A DNA stretch of 64,000 nucleotides from Ooceraea biroi (taxonomy: Eukaryota; Arthropoda; Insecta; Hymenoptera; Formicidae). The position numbers and the translations under genes are program-made. The notes below the pieces were generated by a model, which saw only the letters and a program-made list of their open reading frames with translations, had not been told where the DNA came from and did not search any database. How positions within the stretch are numbered: the stretch's first letter is position 1; each line of letters starts with the position of its first letter. The stretch covers positions 3,224,001 through 3,288,000 of the forward strand of contig NC_039510.1 of NCBI RefSeq assembly GCF_003672135.1. Reading direction: 5' to 3'. Positions 53,801 through 63,980 of the stretch are shown one piece after another.

Positions 53801-56800
53801 AATTGAGAAAGATATAGTTTAGGTACTAGCTTGTGTTAAAGCCTTTATTTCCAGCTTCTTATAATCTGAAAGGAGCTATTAACATCATAACATCATCGAG
53901 ACAAACGCCGTCTGTTATGTCTTATTTTGAAGCTTAGAATGTACGATATGATGAAAGATAGGTGTGCGTAATACGCGAGAAACTATGTAAACAAAGCAAC
54001 ATGTAGGATACACGAACCTGCCTCTCGGACTGAGCACCGTTCCGACTTCTGATGCTTGATGGTGATAGCCCGTGCCGACTCCCACACGTCTACTTGTACC
54101 CATCGAGATTGGCTGTGACACTGCGTGATCTGCAAAAGACAGATGTGCGTAACGTTATTTACGTACAATTACGTGGATTACACGTGTGTGACATAATGTC
54201 ATAACTCTTCGAGATGAAAGATTTGCGCGATTCAGATTACCTTAAACCACTTCGTATCATTTGACCTATATAGAATACCTCAAATTTTGTGAATCGTTAT
54301 TCTAATAAAATATGAAATTTCAGATCTTTCATTTCAATTGAATTGTAAAGGGAAGCTACTACGGATGTGATGGATCTTTCATCTAATTCAATCTGGGGAA
54401 TTTCATGAGTGACAATTGTGTATTCTCGTGGATTTCGGGACATCGTACAAACGATTATAAGAGCATATGTATGCGTGTTCAATACTCTCGACACAACCGC
54501 GTCAACACAAAGAGGGATCAATAGATACAAATGTATATAACAAGCTCCTCCCTAACGGAATTCGCGTCGTGATGAAAGAATCCTCCCGTACCATTTGTTC
54601 ACGATGTCGCAGGATTCTCATTTGAGTTTTATCTTATGTGTTTCTATCTCCTCATTCATTATGCCGTTGTATGAAAAGATACCAGACAAAAGAACATTAA
54701 TGGAAGAGTTTATTTCATTAATGAGCCTCATAGATATGTATTTAAAAGAAGCTTTCCGCTACTTTTTGCAATAATCCTTGCATAATAATTCTCGTTTAAA
54801 GAACATAATCTGGACATGATCTTTATTAGAAGTCTAGACTTTAAGACGCCTCGAGAACGGGCTTTTCTGATGTCCATCCGTGTCAAAGTATCCAAACTCC
54901 TGGTTAGAAGGCTCTATCTACGGAGCAAGAAACAAGGGTGGAAGTTGTCCGACGAACGAGCCGTCGACAGCTGCTTGAGCATTATCGAACGCGATTTGCT
55001 CGTATATACAAGTCTTTCTTCCGCCCTTTCACTCGATTCCATATGACGCCAATGCGATGCGTAATGTTCCAAATGGACAGTCAGTCGGGGGTTGTTTGGT
55101 CTTGATCAGTTGACTGGTTGGTCGGTCGGTTGGTCATTTGGTCGTTTGGTCATTTGATCGGTCGGTTGGTTGACTGTTCGGTCGGTCGTCGGGGTGCTCG
55201 TCGACGGGGTGGATCAGTAGATACGACCCTGAACGTTGGGACGTTGCTCCCACCGCCGTCGCTGATGCCGGGCGTCTGTCGCCATGGCAACAGCCGCGTT
55301 GCACCCATCGTGGTATGACGCACACACGGTCGCCACCGCCACCGCCACCAAAGTCGGTACATGCCGTTCTCGCGAGCAATCAGGTGTTTCGCGAACACCC
55401 CGTACGTATCCCTGAATGTACGGCCTGAAGCTCGACTGTTCTGATGGGGTTCTCTTGGTACCCCGAATATCGTTTGTCACTACTTTCTGAAAAGCTCTTA
55501 CAATTTTTTTTATTATACTAGTTATATACGTCTGATGTATCATATCTAGACATGTGTCATGATTTAGAATCGTGTCTAATGGTATGACATTTACAAATCC
55601 ATTGATTATCTTAAAGCCTCTAAACTAAGGTCTAAGGTCAAATAAATGCCATCAGCAAAGAACTGAAAGAAAACTAATATTCGGCAAGCATATTCCGAGT
55701 TATTTTTATTCGATATTGGTCGACATTGTCACTTGATCGGTTGCATCCACTGTGAAAAAGCTTTGCGTTGTCCCCCCCTGGACCAACCGAAGGTGGCGGT
55801 GGCGGCGAGCGGGTCGCGTATGTGTGTCTACACGTTGTCCTTTTAACGCTGTATCAATCAATAAGCGTCCGCGACGTAAAATACGCGGTGCCATTTCTCG
55901 TATCCCCGCGTCATGTTTCCTATACGGCTACAACGCCTTTCGCAAACAGAGGCACCGCGGTCTGCGATCGTTTAATGCTAAATAGGCTTTTCTCGGAATG
56001 TATATTTATCAGACTCTCCCGTAAACAAGATTAAATTTGTTTTACGCGATTTTATACTCTTATCAGCACAACAATCCTTCATCGGTTCATTGACCGCCAA
56101 TTTTTTGAGCTATTTTTGAAATACTCGAGACAAATTTCACTGTACTTCCAAGAGTCGCTCAAAATTAACATCGTGGTACGATCGCGTCGGTAGTAAATTA
56201 ACAATGCATCGTCCTGCACAATCGGAACTGTGTACAAGGGTGTATCTAATATCCGAATGCTGTTGGATTAGCGCAAGCGTTTCGAATCGGCTTGTTTGCG
56301 ACCCTTAATGTTTACCCAGTGGTTTTGGATCACCGCTTCGCTTGACCGTGCTCGAGTTTCACAAGCACACCCCCGTTGCTCCCGCCCTTCCGCTCGCGAT
56401 CGAAATTTCGCTGATGGACAATGAAGATCGCGAGATCTTACCTGACGTGCTCCATGTGGAATCTCGCCACATGGTAGTCTGGTGGTCGCCCAGGTGTAGC
56501 AGGGTCCCACCGCCTTTGACACCCCCCTCGTCCTTGGAGCCACCCTCGTCCACGCCCCAGAGCTTTTTTGCCGAGGGAGCGATCTGAAACATGAAAAAAC
56601 GGGTCGTAAGCCTTCGGAGGTCAGTGAACACTCTTTCGAGGCGCGCATGTTGTTAACACGAAACTCCCAGGAGCTCTCACTCTCTCGCTCTCGCACGTGC
56701 ACACACTGAAGGATAACGAGAAAAATGACCATTCGCCATTAAGGAAATTAAAAGTTGGCGGCGAAAAGTCAACGGTTTCGTGATGTATGATGCGTTACTT

Positions 56801-59800
56801 GCTCGGATAGTTATTGGCGAAATTCTATGCTGTTAATGAGCGTCGAATGTAATTAATATAATTAATCATTGTCGTCCCACTGACCCACCGTGCACTCACC
56901 TACCAATTTAATACCTTTACGTATCTATTCCAACAACAAACCCAAAACTCGAGCTTTACTCATATGGAAAATTACCAGTCGTGTGTGAACAATACTCCAA
57001 CATGGAGACATTACTCTTCCAAGATAATTCGGGCTCTTACGAGCGTGATGCGATCAATCACGGACACGGATGTCCACGTGTCCATATTCGAGTTCAAAGC
57101 GCGGGTAAAGGCGAGTCGTGACCCGGACTCCACGCGCGACGGCACTGATCCCGACCTCGCCTAACTGGAGGTGAATGACGTAACCTCCGTGGGGAGATCA
57201 AGGGGGATACAAGGGGAGTGCCCGCGATCGCGTAGGATTCTAGATGCGGGTGCACCGAACGCATGATGCGACAGCGAGTTCAAAGTCACGATGCGTCGTC
57301 CCGGATTGTGTCACGCTAGGTCGTGCCGATTACAAGACTCGCAGATTCTTGCAAGATCCGCAGACCAATTCTCGCTCCTCTTCGTGAGCTTTGCAAGGCC
57401 CGGACTTTGTGCGTCAAACTTTGGCATTTCAATTAAATTCGTAAAATTATCCCTGCGATATCGCGACGAAAGAATTGATCTCCGTGACGATCGATTAGTC
57501 GGTCGAAATTGACGAAATCGATGGACATAGCGAATCCGAACGAGTTTTACGGGCTTAGAAACCGGTTGGACGTCCTAGAGGGAGAAAAATACCGGCCAAA
57601 CGTAGGAACAGAGCGATTCGTACGAGTGCCAACGAGTTGGAAAGCGAATCTCCTTTTCGGCCTTGTCATTGAGCAATCCTATTATATATGAGCAGGATTT
57701 ACGGATCTAAGCTAGACTTGGCCGGCCGCACAAGACATCGATTTCACGACTCGGTATGAAAGCAATCGTGAGAAAAAGTTTATCAAACTATTGCAAAAAT
57801 TTAATTTGTTAGTTGCAGCTATTGATTCTTACTTTTGTGGCAAGAATTAATTTTTACAATCAGAGGGCTCTAAATACATTCATGATTTATACGAAAATTC
57901 TGCCTAAACAATGATAATTAATGAATCCAGAGGCGCCAACTGGCTAGGCCGGCGATCGCTGCCTCGCGTGTAAGCGGAAGAACGCGACAACAAAGTGGCA
58001 AAACAGGGAACGTGGATCCATCTAAAGGTTCGGTAAGGGTAAGGGTAAGGGTAAGGGTAAAGCTCGGTCAGCCGGGGGCGATACGCCGTGAGTATCGACC
58101 GCGTCGCCGGCCGCCGGAGACGCTTTTGTGCGTTAAGCGCGATGAAGAATTAGCGAGAGGGAGAGAGGGAAGCCGAAGAGAGAAAAGCTTGGTCAACGGA
58201 AAGAGAGAGTACGAGAAACAGGAAGGGGGAAAAGGCAAAGAGCAAAATGAACGAGGGAGAGGAGCCCGTTTTGCGTAATACACTGAACGGTTCGCGCCTC
58301 GTGACACGTGTAAGAAACATCGCGAGTCTCAATGGAACGCGGGGAAAATGCTCGAAATCACAGATAAAAGGAACGCGAAGGATAATGCGAGATCGAGACG
58401 CAGCAAGTGAAAGGACTCTGCGTCAGTTGTGAACATTTGAGAAAGGCGAGAGGAGAGGGAACAAAGAGCAAGTGGAGAGAGAGCACGTGCGGACGAACGA
58501 GAGGATCACGCTGGCAACGTCAACCCCTCGCGTCACGTTGGCTGCTGTTGTGCAACGAACAGTGCACGAGGGATTGATCGTCCCATTGGAAGTGACCTCG
58601 CGAGAACAATCGGTGTGTTAAGCGGAGATGAGTCGCGAGACCGGCTTTGCAAAGAGGGAGAGATAGCAACGTTAATACGGACAACACGACAACGTGTCTC
58701 CGATGCGAGCGATCGAAGGGAGCTGATCTGTCGCTCTCACGGCTGGCTACGCGAGTCGCATCGCGGATGTGATATCGATCTCGCACTTTCTCGTCGAGTC
58801 GAATGAACCAACACTCTTGCGGTTCTGCGGAGAACCGATCGTGAAACGTCCGTTTTCTAGATTCATTGGTCTTCTTCTTCCTTCTCGCGTCGTAACGTAA
58901 TCGAATAATCGAGATAGAATGCATTCTCGCGTGTGCACAAACGTACTCGTATTTGCTCTACTCTCAAAGGAACAAGAACGATTCGAAAGAGATTGAGATT
59001 GGAATTTTGGACTCGATCTGTCTCTCCAATTTCCAATCACGGTTTTAACCTCGTTGGTCGACCTCGGTCTAGTAAATACTCTCTATACAATGTGATACTT
59101 TTGGGGACTTTAAAGACTTTTGCAATAGAAGAAAGCGCTAGATATATCGTTAGAATGCCGCTCCTCTCTCAATTCAGTCAGCCAGTCAACCAGCCAGCCA
59201 CCAGACGAGGACGATTCGCGTCCGAACCGTCCCACCTAGGTTCGCACTCGTTCCCGGTCCCCCTCTTCAAGTCCGCACTCCCACGTTCTCCACGACGCGA
59301 TGCGGCATAGCGTGGACGTCGTTAAACTACCACGGGGCCACCGACCTCTCTCTCTCTCTCTCTCTGTCTCTCCCCAGGGCCCTCGGCCACGGGTCACGGC
59401 CACTGTCCTCTAGTCTACTCGTAGTGAATCGGTCGCACGCCAGAAGACGAGTCCCGCGCTCTATGGGTCAATACGCACGCACGCATCCAGAGCATCGTCA
59501 TCGTCGTGCGTGTATATTTCGTAGCGAGGATTACGTATATCGACGCATTTGCACGAGCAACGATTAAAGACGCGCCGTAATTGTTACTTCGTCCGCTTGT
59601 TCTTCCAATGTCTTCGGCGACGAAGCACCGTAGGATTAACGAACGGACGAGGAAACTAGGAGTCGGGCGTCTCATCCAAGTTGCAGAAAACTGATACAGT
59701 CTTTTACTGTTCTGGAAATAAATGCACGATAAAAATTAACGGGTCTTAATCTGGTCGTCCGAAGAGCGCGAAAGGGGAAAACGCAGACCGCGGTCAGCAG

Positions 59801-62800
59801 AGAATCCCACATGCATTGAATTCGTGATAATGAGCACGCAACTCGTCCTCTCCCGCCGCCGAACTTCGAGACTTCCAACTCGACACAACCAACTATCGAT
59901 TCCCGATATTGTTACGCATAAAGTTCAGTGACATGCGTCCACGCCACGACAGACGAACCTTTTCGCACGATCATACGCGAGTACGTCGCATGTGCCATAC
60001 TTTTGGGGAAATTCGAAATTCGAAATATCGATTAATCCTCGATTGGGAATTCCACTAAAGTGTCACGCACAAATCGAACGATTTGACAGACATTTGTAGT
60101 TGGAAAGCTTAATTTGCTTTGTCTTTAAATTTAAAAGCGTTTAAAAACCCATTAATAGCTTCTTTTCGGAAACATTGGAAATGCATTCTTTTGCGAAACG
60201 ATGTTTGAAAGGATTGTAAATGCGAGCATTAAGAAAATTAGATACATGGAGAAACTTTGTTTAACGTCGCTTCGCATTGCAACTGTTTATCCAAAATGTA
60301 TGCACTTAATGACTCAGATTCCTGTTGGTTCGCTGCGCCAGATAAAACGAGGAGGAAACGATTATGCGAGGAACTAACGTAATCAGAGGGTAATACTGAT
60401 CTTGTGTAACTTTTATCAGACGTGAGCCTCTCTCTTCGCGCGCAACGTAACAGCTGACTACGTAACTGTCAGCAGCAGCCGTCTGACGTCGTAATCAACT
60501 ACTACGTCAGAAAGAAAGTTTGAGTAGCCATTTCTCATTGTTGTTTTCACCTCGTTCCGCAATAGTAAATCGGATTCCTATTTTGATGATTGCGCGAGTT
60601 CAACGATGCGAAGAAAGCTGGAGTATTAGATTGTTTCCTACACGAAGAAACAAACAGAAATATATCAATCCATCTTTGGCAGTTGTATGAAAAATCGCCA
60701 CAAATTTAAGGGACACGAACCTGACGCTCTCAAGCTTACAATTTCATGATCTTTCTCTAAATAGATATTCCTATGTGTTAATAAATGATATTTCTTGCTT
60801 TTGCTTTGCTTTCTCTACACGTACGTTTATATGAAAGCATTCTCAGAGGGTCATTCTCAAAGACGTGCCTAAATCACAAATAAATACTATACTCAGGTAA
60901 GAGAAATATTTTCGTCGTCCGTGTGAAAGACGTCGTTTCTTATATAAGTGACCTTAGTCACAGATATACGTTTTCAATTTTCTGAAATAGTCCAATAAGG
61001 ATTTTACGTAACTGTGCACGCACGTGCGTGCGTACGTGCGTGTAAGTAACGATAATTTTAAGTATTTCTATATGTTGCAAGACGCAGCGACTCACGAGTT
61101 TGATCGAAAAGCAAAAAAAAGATTAGACAAAACACGAAATATCATACAAACACGTACGCTTGGATTCCTAATGACTGCAGTAACAAAGTGGCACTATCAG
61201 ATTAGTTAAGTTACAAGGTTAATGGAACGAGAACATGATTAGGTAATGTTCAGAAACAGTTCTGACCAGTCTTGCGTCTTCTCATTGTGATTTTTCCAGC
61301 AGATTCTTGTTGCGATATGAACATTGGCAGAAGAGAGAATTGATTCGCGGACACAGATACTAAAAAAATTGATCGGTAAAAGTTAAACGAATTAATACAA
61401 GAGATGTTAATTCATAAAATGCTTCAAGCGTTCGTTTAAAAAATAAAAACGCAAGAAGCAAATCCCACATTTTCTATCGCATTATGCTTTCATTGAAAAG
61501 TATTTTCTTTACTGAAACATTTTTATATGAAATACTTATTTTTGTGTGCTTTGTTTTTAATCGTATAAAGATCTGAATTTATGGTTAACTATTGTGTGGT
61601 AAATTATCGATCATTGCTGCTGTTATTATCAATGTAATTACATGTAATAACCATAATAATCACATGTAATAACCATGATTATTAATAACAGTATTATTAA
61701 TACAAATTAATACTCGTTAATAATTATTATTTATCATTTACAATCATATAAGTAATTACGACATGCAACTAATTTAGACGCTTCGTAATCGCTTAATTAA
61801 AAAGTCAAACTAATTTCGAGCGTAAGCAAATGCTTCGAATGGGAATAAACGTAATGAGTGTTTCGGAAAATAAAGTAATTAATATTTTCGACGACTTTTC
61901 AGTACAAAATACAGAGTACTGAAGAATATAAAATAAAACTATAGATTACGCAGTTTCATGTAGAGTTTCATTTCATCAAAAACACTTACGATAAACGTTT
62001 GCAACACAAATAACGAAGCACTCGTGAAATTTTCGCCACGTTCGCCATGTTTGTAACACAGAATGTTGAATTGCAATAAACGTAAGAGCGTAAGGATGCA
62101 ATTGTTTGTATTTCGTTAAAGTTTTGCCCGCGTTTTCTGGATTGTTCCGAGGCAGAATAAAGTTAATTCGCTTCGCTCGTAAACACGTGCAAATTTAAAA
62201 TTTTCAATTTTAAATTTGCACGTGTTTACGAGCATTGTACTTAAAATGGCTCGTTTAAAATCGGAGAAACATCGTTGAACGTTTAGCAATTCAATGAAAT
62301 CCCCTCATCGTTCCAACAAACTTAATTTTTCATTAATCAATATCGCGTAAACATATTAACACGCATGTGTAACGTAGATAGCGCGAAGTTACGATTCTCG
62401 TGGTCCAAATGAAATCAAAATGAGACAGATCGTTACGGGACGACGCGCCGTGCAGAGAAGGAGGAAGAGAGATTACGACAAAGGATGCGAATAAAAGAAC
62501 GCACCTACGGACGCGGACAAAGAGCACGTCCATCGTAACATCACGTTCGTTGATCGCGCGAAGAACATAACCTGTACGCTGCCACCAGCAGCGAACATCG
62601 AGAACGATCCGCGCGCGTGGTGACGCTGGGCCAAGCGGAGCCGAGTCGAGCCGAGCGGAGCCGAGCCAGAGCTAGGCTAGACCTAGGGACGGGCGACACG
62701 ACGCCACGGCGCGGAGCGGCCTGGCGCGTTGCGTAGCGGGCGCGGTTTCGAAGCGGCGCGATCGAATCGCGGCACGCACGTACGCGTCGCACATGATACT

Positions 62801-62912
62801 CGGAACGAGCGAGACAACGAAACGAGCAAAAGTACTACGATACCATGTCTTCCACGGCACCCGTCAGATCCTTCATGTCGCAGTAAAGAAACAGGTCCCC
62901 CGGCGGTTTCAT
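14540..62912 (-). CDS. pum: Pumilio RNA-binding translational repressor (15 coding exons, 1079 aa)
   Basis: A cytoplasmic PUF-family protein that binds UGUANAUA in mRNA 3' UTRs and represses translation or promotes decay with Nanos, Brat and deadenylases. Exons in transcript order: 62912-62844, 56583-56442, 54129-54018, 53622-53523, 53430-53300, 51624-51273, 19726-19340, 18528-18288, 17760-17599, 17077-16958, 16462-16168, 16073-15833, 15610-15220, 15133-14965, 14867-14540. Codon phases agree at every junction. The N-terminal part (residues 1-700) is low-complexity with conserved islands AKKLW, WRDSTWSTS, VKMVEYVL, NRTPGSRQPSP, HFDVQQLFRSQ and PYYDQNG-type motifs. The PUF domain (about 704-1055) has eight repeats with recognition cores SRFIQ, NYVIQ, CRVIQ, NHVVQ, CRVIQ, NYVIQ, SNVVE, NYVVQ, all intact. 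The length fits animal Pumilio proteins. The start is the least certain part: the frame stays open upstream of the ATG, and further exons may lie beyond the window. Confidence 0.93.
14965..15133 (-). CDS. pum: pumilio exon 14: PUF repeat 7
   Basis: Encodes HGKPEDK, then the QHKFASNVVEKCVTHA core of repeat 7 (the SNVVE recognition motif that reads the U1/G2 end of the RNA), and VLIEEVCGFND. The CGTAG acceptor and GACAA|GTAAGT donor are clear. Confidence 0.93.
15220..15610 (-). CDS. pum: pumilio exon 13: PUF repeats 3 to 6
   Basis: Begins VRGHVLPLALQMYGCRVIQK (repeat 3), then KDQNGNHVVQKCIE (repeat 4), THPYGCRVIQRILEH (repeat 5) and DQYGNYVIQHVL (repeat 6). Near-identical to other animal Pumilio proteins in this stretch. 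TCTTCAG acceptor, CTCG|GTAAAG donor. Confidence 0.95.
15833..16073 (-). CDS. pum: pumilio exon 12: PUF repeats 1 and 2
   Basis: Encodes YPSLQLRDLANHIVEFSQDQ then HGSRFIQQKLERA (repeat 1) and DVFGNYVIQKFFEYG (repeat 2). CTACAG acceptor and AAG|GTGAGT donor. Confidence 0.95.
16168..16462 (-). CDS. pum: pumilio exon 11: linker before the PUF domain
   Basis: A Gly/Ser/Pro-rich linker with the conserved SAAPGAEAKFRAS motif and ending GRSRLLEDFRNN, which directly precedes PUF repeat 1 in Pumilio proteins. Acceptor ATTCAG; donor ACAG|GTCGGT. Confidence 0.92.
16958..17077 (-). CDS. pum: pumilio exon 10 (phase 1-1, possible cassette)
   Basis: Encodes ASSTGRRDSFDRNTSAFSPS, matching the conserved RRDS block of Pumilio proteins. 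120 bp with the same phase at both ends, so skipping would keep the frame. Confidence 0.88.
17599..17760 (-). CDS. pum: pumilio exon 9 (phase 1-1, possible cassette)
   Basis: An Ala/Gln/Gly-rich segment (VVAQAQAVAVQQAQQQ then GLAAGLAALGYGGSPLG). The acceptor GGTGCAG|GT was chosen over upstream AGs because only it restores phase 1. 162 bp, a multiple of three. Confidence 0.82.
18288..18528 (-). CDS. pum: pumilio exon 8
   Basis: Encodes VQGQYQVIPAYYDQNGSIV, then RLVSPAPVLVNRAPS and a proline run. Matches the AYYDQ...RLVAPAPV block of Pumilio. Acceptor TTTTGCAG; donor TTAG|GTGAGT. Confidence 0.92.
19340..19726 (-). CDS. pum: pumilio exon 7: poly-Q and poly-A region
   Basis: Encodes QLFRSQPQG, two glutamine tracts of about ten residues each, VVPQYYGVGPWVYPAGLL (conserved in Pumilio), RRPLTPS, and a run of eight alanines. 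Phase 0 at both ends. It is the first exon downstream of the 31.5-kb intron and so the acceptor for any internal promoter transcript. Confidence 0.93.
38081..38103. repeat. (TA)n microsatellite
   Basis: About eleven TA units inside the large intron. Confidence 0.9.
39507..39644 (-). CDS. pum: Candidate alternative first coding exon of a short pumilio isoform
   Basis: ATG at 39644 in a good context (GATATGG) opens 46 codons: MVVLELEAVYAQAAPHTKLL, then a charged segment containing HHWLGPLKEAL and ending LAADK. A strong donor AAG|GTACGG follows in phase 0. The only pumilio acceptors downstream begin with exon 7, also phase 0, so splicing gives LAADK-QLFRSQ in frame and an 823-aa protein that keeps poly-Q, linker and all PUF repeats but lacks the first 302 residues. 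The peptide is compositionally protein-like, unlike the surrounding intron, and GC-rich sequence lies just upstream. The alternative is the 5' end of an unrelated minus-strand gene. Isoform membership is inferred. Confidence 0.5.
39645..41110 (-). promoter_or_regulatory. CpG-rich, pyrimidine-rich candidate internal promoter region
   Basis: High CpG density with long CT-rich runs (GA-rich in transcript sense) lies directly upstream of the candidate alternative first exon. No TATA box or initiator was assigned. Open frames here, up to 205 codons, are translations of the pyrimidine runs. Confidence 0.3.
44120..44166. repeat. (CTAC)n microsatellite
   Basis: About eleven CTAC units with one interruption, flanked by CTAG/GCTGG variants. 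Confidence 0.9.
51273..51624 (-). CDS. pum: pumilio exon 6
   Basis: Begins with the conserved RTPGSRQPSPGEEEF motif. It then encodes a Gly/Val segment, a His/Pro/Gln-rich run (PPHHLQHHQAPPTHHLQH), and ends HFDVQ, which with exon 7 restores the conserved FDVQQLFRSQ. GTTGCAG acceptor; CAA|GTAAGA donor. Confidence 0.92.
53300..53430 (-). CDS. pum: pumilio exon 5
   Basis: Encodes NTDADKKEKDKGSASPFDST and ends GLDDDKGF, matching the acidic/lysine DKxKGSxSPFD and DDDKGFN blocks of insect Pumilio. TATGCAG acceptor; TTTAA|GTAAGT donor. Confidence 0.92.
53523..53622 (-). CDS. pum: pumilio exon 4
   Basis: Encodes ETGGLGVKMVEYVLGTSPTT then PRMVNLRL; the MVEYVL core is conserved from insects to vertebrates. 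TTTACAG acceptor; TTG|GTGAGT donor. Confidence 0.92.
54018..54129 (-). CDS. pum: pumilio exon 3
   Basis: Encodes HAVSQPISMGTSRRVG and ends VGTVLSPRG, matching the SVSQPI...VLSPR block. TTTGCAG acceptor; GGCAG|GTTCGT donor. Confidence 0.9.
55111..55189. repeat. Degenerate GGTC/GGTT/GGTCATTT tandem repeat
   Basis: Imperfect 4- and 8-bp units over about 80 bp in a pumilio intron. Confidence 0.75.
56442..56583 (-). CDS. pum: pumilio exon 2
   Basis: Encodes IAPSAKKLWGVDEGG, then GDHQTTMWRDSTWSTS. AKKLW and W-(R/K)D-(S/H)-(A/T)-W-(G/S)-T-S are hallmark Pumilio N-terminal motifs. TTTCAG acceptor; TCAG|GTAAGA donor. Confidence 0.92.
58032..58060. repeat. (GTAAGG)n hexamer array
   Basis: Nearly five perfect GTAAGG units. 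Each also resembles a 5' splice site on the plus strand. It is not the insect TTAGG telomere unit. Confidence 0.85.
59346..59365. repeat. (CT)n microsatellite
   Basis: About ten CT units; GA-rich in pumilio transcript sense. Confidence 0.85.
62175..62233. repeat. Perfect palindrome: 28-bp arms, 3-nt loop
   Basis: The arm 62175-62202 starts GCTCGTAAACACGTGCAAAT; 62206-62233 is its exact reverse complement, with TTC between. Pairing ends abruptly at both outer edges. It lies in intron 1 about 600 bp downstream of exon 1. Confidence 0.95.
62844..62912 (-). CDS. pum: pumilio exon 1 (first in-frame ATG)
   Basis: ATG at 62912 opens MKPPGDLFLYCDMKDLTGAV and ends EDM with an ATG|GTATCG donor, phase 0, matching exon 2. 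The same frame stays open upstream to a TGA at 63207-63209 with no ATG, through an alanine-rich stretch (about 62960-63040) and a Gly-rich GIGYGQGAG segment. So the exon could be longer if joined to an unseen upstream exon, or if a non-ATG start is used. Confidence 0.62.
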
Positions 62913-63112
62913 CCAGTCGCCTGTGCTCGCGCCCGCTCCCTGGCCGTAACCGATTCCGAAACTCTCCACTGTCTCCAAGGTCGCGGCGGCGGCGACGGCA
63001 GCGGCGGTGGCGGCGGCGGCGGCGTCGTCCGCGCGGTGCGTCACCTCCGACAGATTCACCGTTAACCCCGTGGTAGTACAGCAACGACGACACGCGACAC
63101 GGAAAACTAGCG

Positions 63113-63147
<35 letters not shown>

Positions 63148-63980
63148 CGGCGACAATAACACGCGGTGGTGACGTCTGCAGCACTTTTTTCTTCTCTTTC
63201 GTCGCCTCACTGCACGCACCGCACCGTGCTGATAGCCGGCGAATCGGTGGCCGGCAATCGATGGGGGTACGACGGTGGCGGCGACGGCGGTGTCAGCAAC
63301 CCCCGTCGCGGCGCGCTGAACACCGAAGGCGGCGGCGACGGCGGCGGTCGTCGACGACGATGTCGACGGCGTTCGTATCGGCGAAACGCCGAAATTGCAC
63401 GAATAATGCAGGGACGTTGGCGGGTACTACCACTCCACCCCCACTAGAATTCTCGTCGTCCCGCCGAGTCCTCTCGTTCTCGTCGTTCTCTCGTCCGTTT
63501 TTCTCCTTTTTTTCTCGTCCTCGTGCCTGCTCGTGCAGCGGCGGACGACGACGACGACGGATCACCGACTTCCTCGTTTCACTCTATCTTGCCCGACTAC
63601 CTTCCTCCCTTTCTTCCCTCTCGCGCGACGACCACGCACACGAGAGCAACGTTGTGCCGCCGCCGGCCAAACAATGCAAATCGCAGTGCGAGCGCAAACG
63701 CGCGCGCGACACCGGAGAGAGAGGGAACTACGGTGTCACCACACACGCGCGCGCGCGCGCACTATACCGACTGTCGAGCGAAAAAAAAGAGACAGAGACA
63801 GCGCGAAAGAAGGAGACGGAAGGAAGAAGGCGAAAAGCGTCCGCCTGCTGTCAAACGCGTCTTGACGCTTCGACTCTTCCGATGACTCCTTCTCGACGCT
63901 ACCTCTGCACTTTACTCCTCTCCTCCTACTCCACTTTTCTCGCGGCACTTTACACACACACTTACTCACGAATACGGTGC
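62913..63980 (-). promoter_or_regulatory. pum: CpG-rich 5' region of pumilio (5' UTR and probable promoter)
   Basis: Strongly GC- and CpG-rich, with CGG/CGA trinucleotide runs and GA/CT tracts, directly upstream of the first coding exon. Large Arg- and Ser-rich open frames here are composition artefacts. No TATA box was assigned. Confidence 0.45.
63121..63146. repeat. (CGA)n trinucleotide repeat
   Basis: About eight or nine CGA/GAC units in the pumilio 5' region. Confidence 0.9.

Larger units (their letters stand above)
51625..56441 (-). other. pum: Introns and small exons 3-5 of pumilio, N-terminal half
   Basis: Between exons 6 and 2 the sequence is AT-rich intron apart from exons 5, 4 and 3. 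A GGTC/GGTT-type simple repeat occurs at 55111-55189. No other coding signal recognised. Confidence 0.6.
56584..62843 (-). other. pum: First intron of pumilio
   Basis: 6.3 kb with no recognised exon. It contains a GTAAGG array at 58032-58060, a CT tract at 59346-59365, and a perfect 28-bp-arm palindrome at 62175-62233. Confidence 0.6.

Noticed and set aside
58032..58060. Interstitial telomere repeat
   Set aside because: The unit is GTAAGG, not TTAGG or TTAGGG, and only about five copies are present.
62683..63219. 178-codon Arg/Ser-rich minus-strand frame overlapping pumilio exon 1
   Set aside because: Driven by CGG/CGA repeats; the overlapping frame with MKPPGDLFLY and an in-phase donor fits pumilio better.
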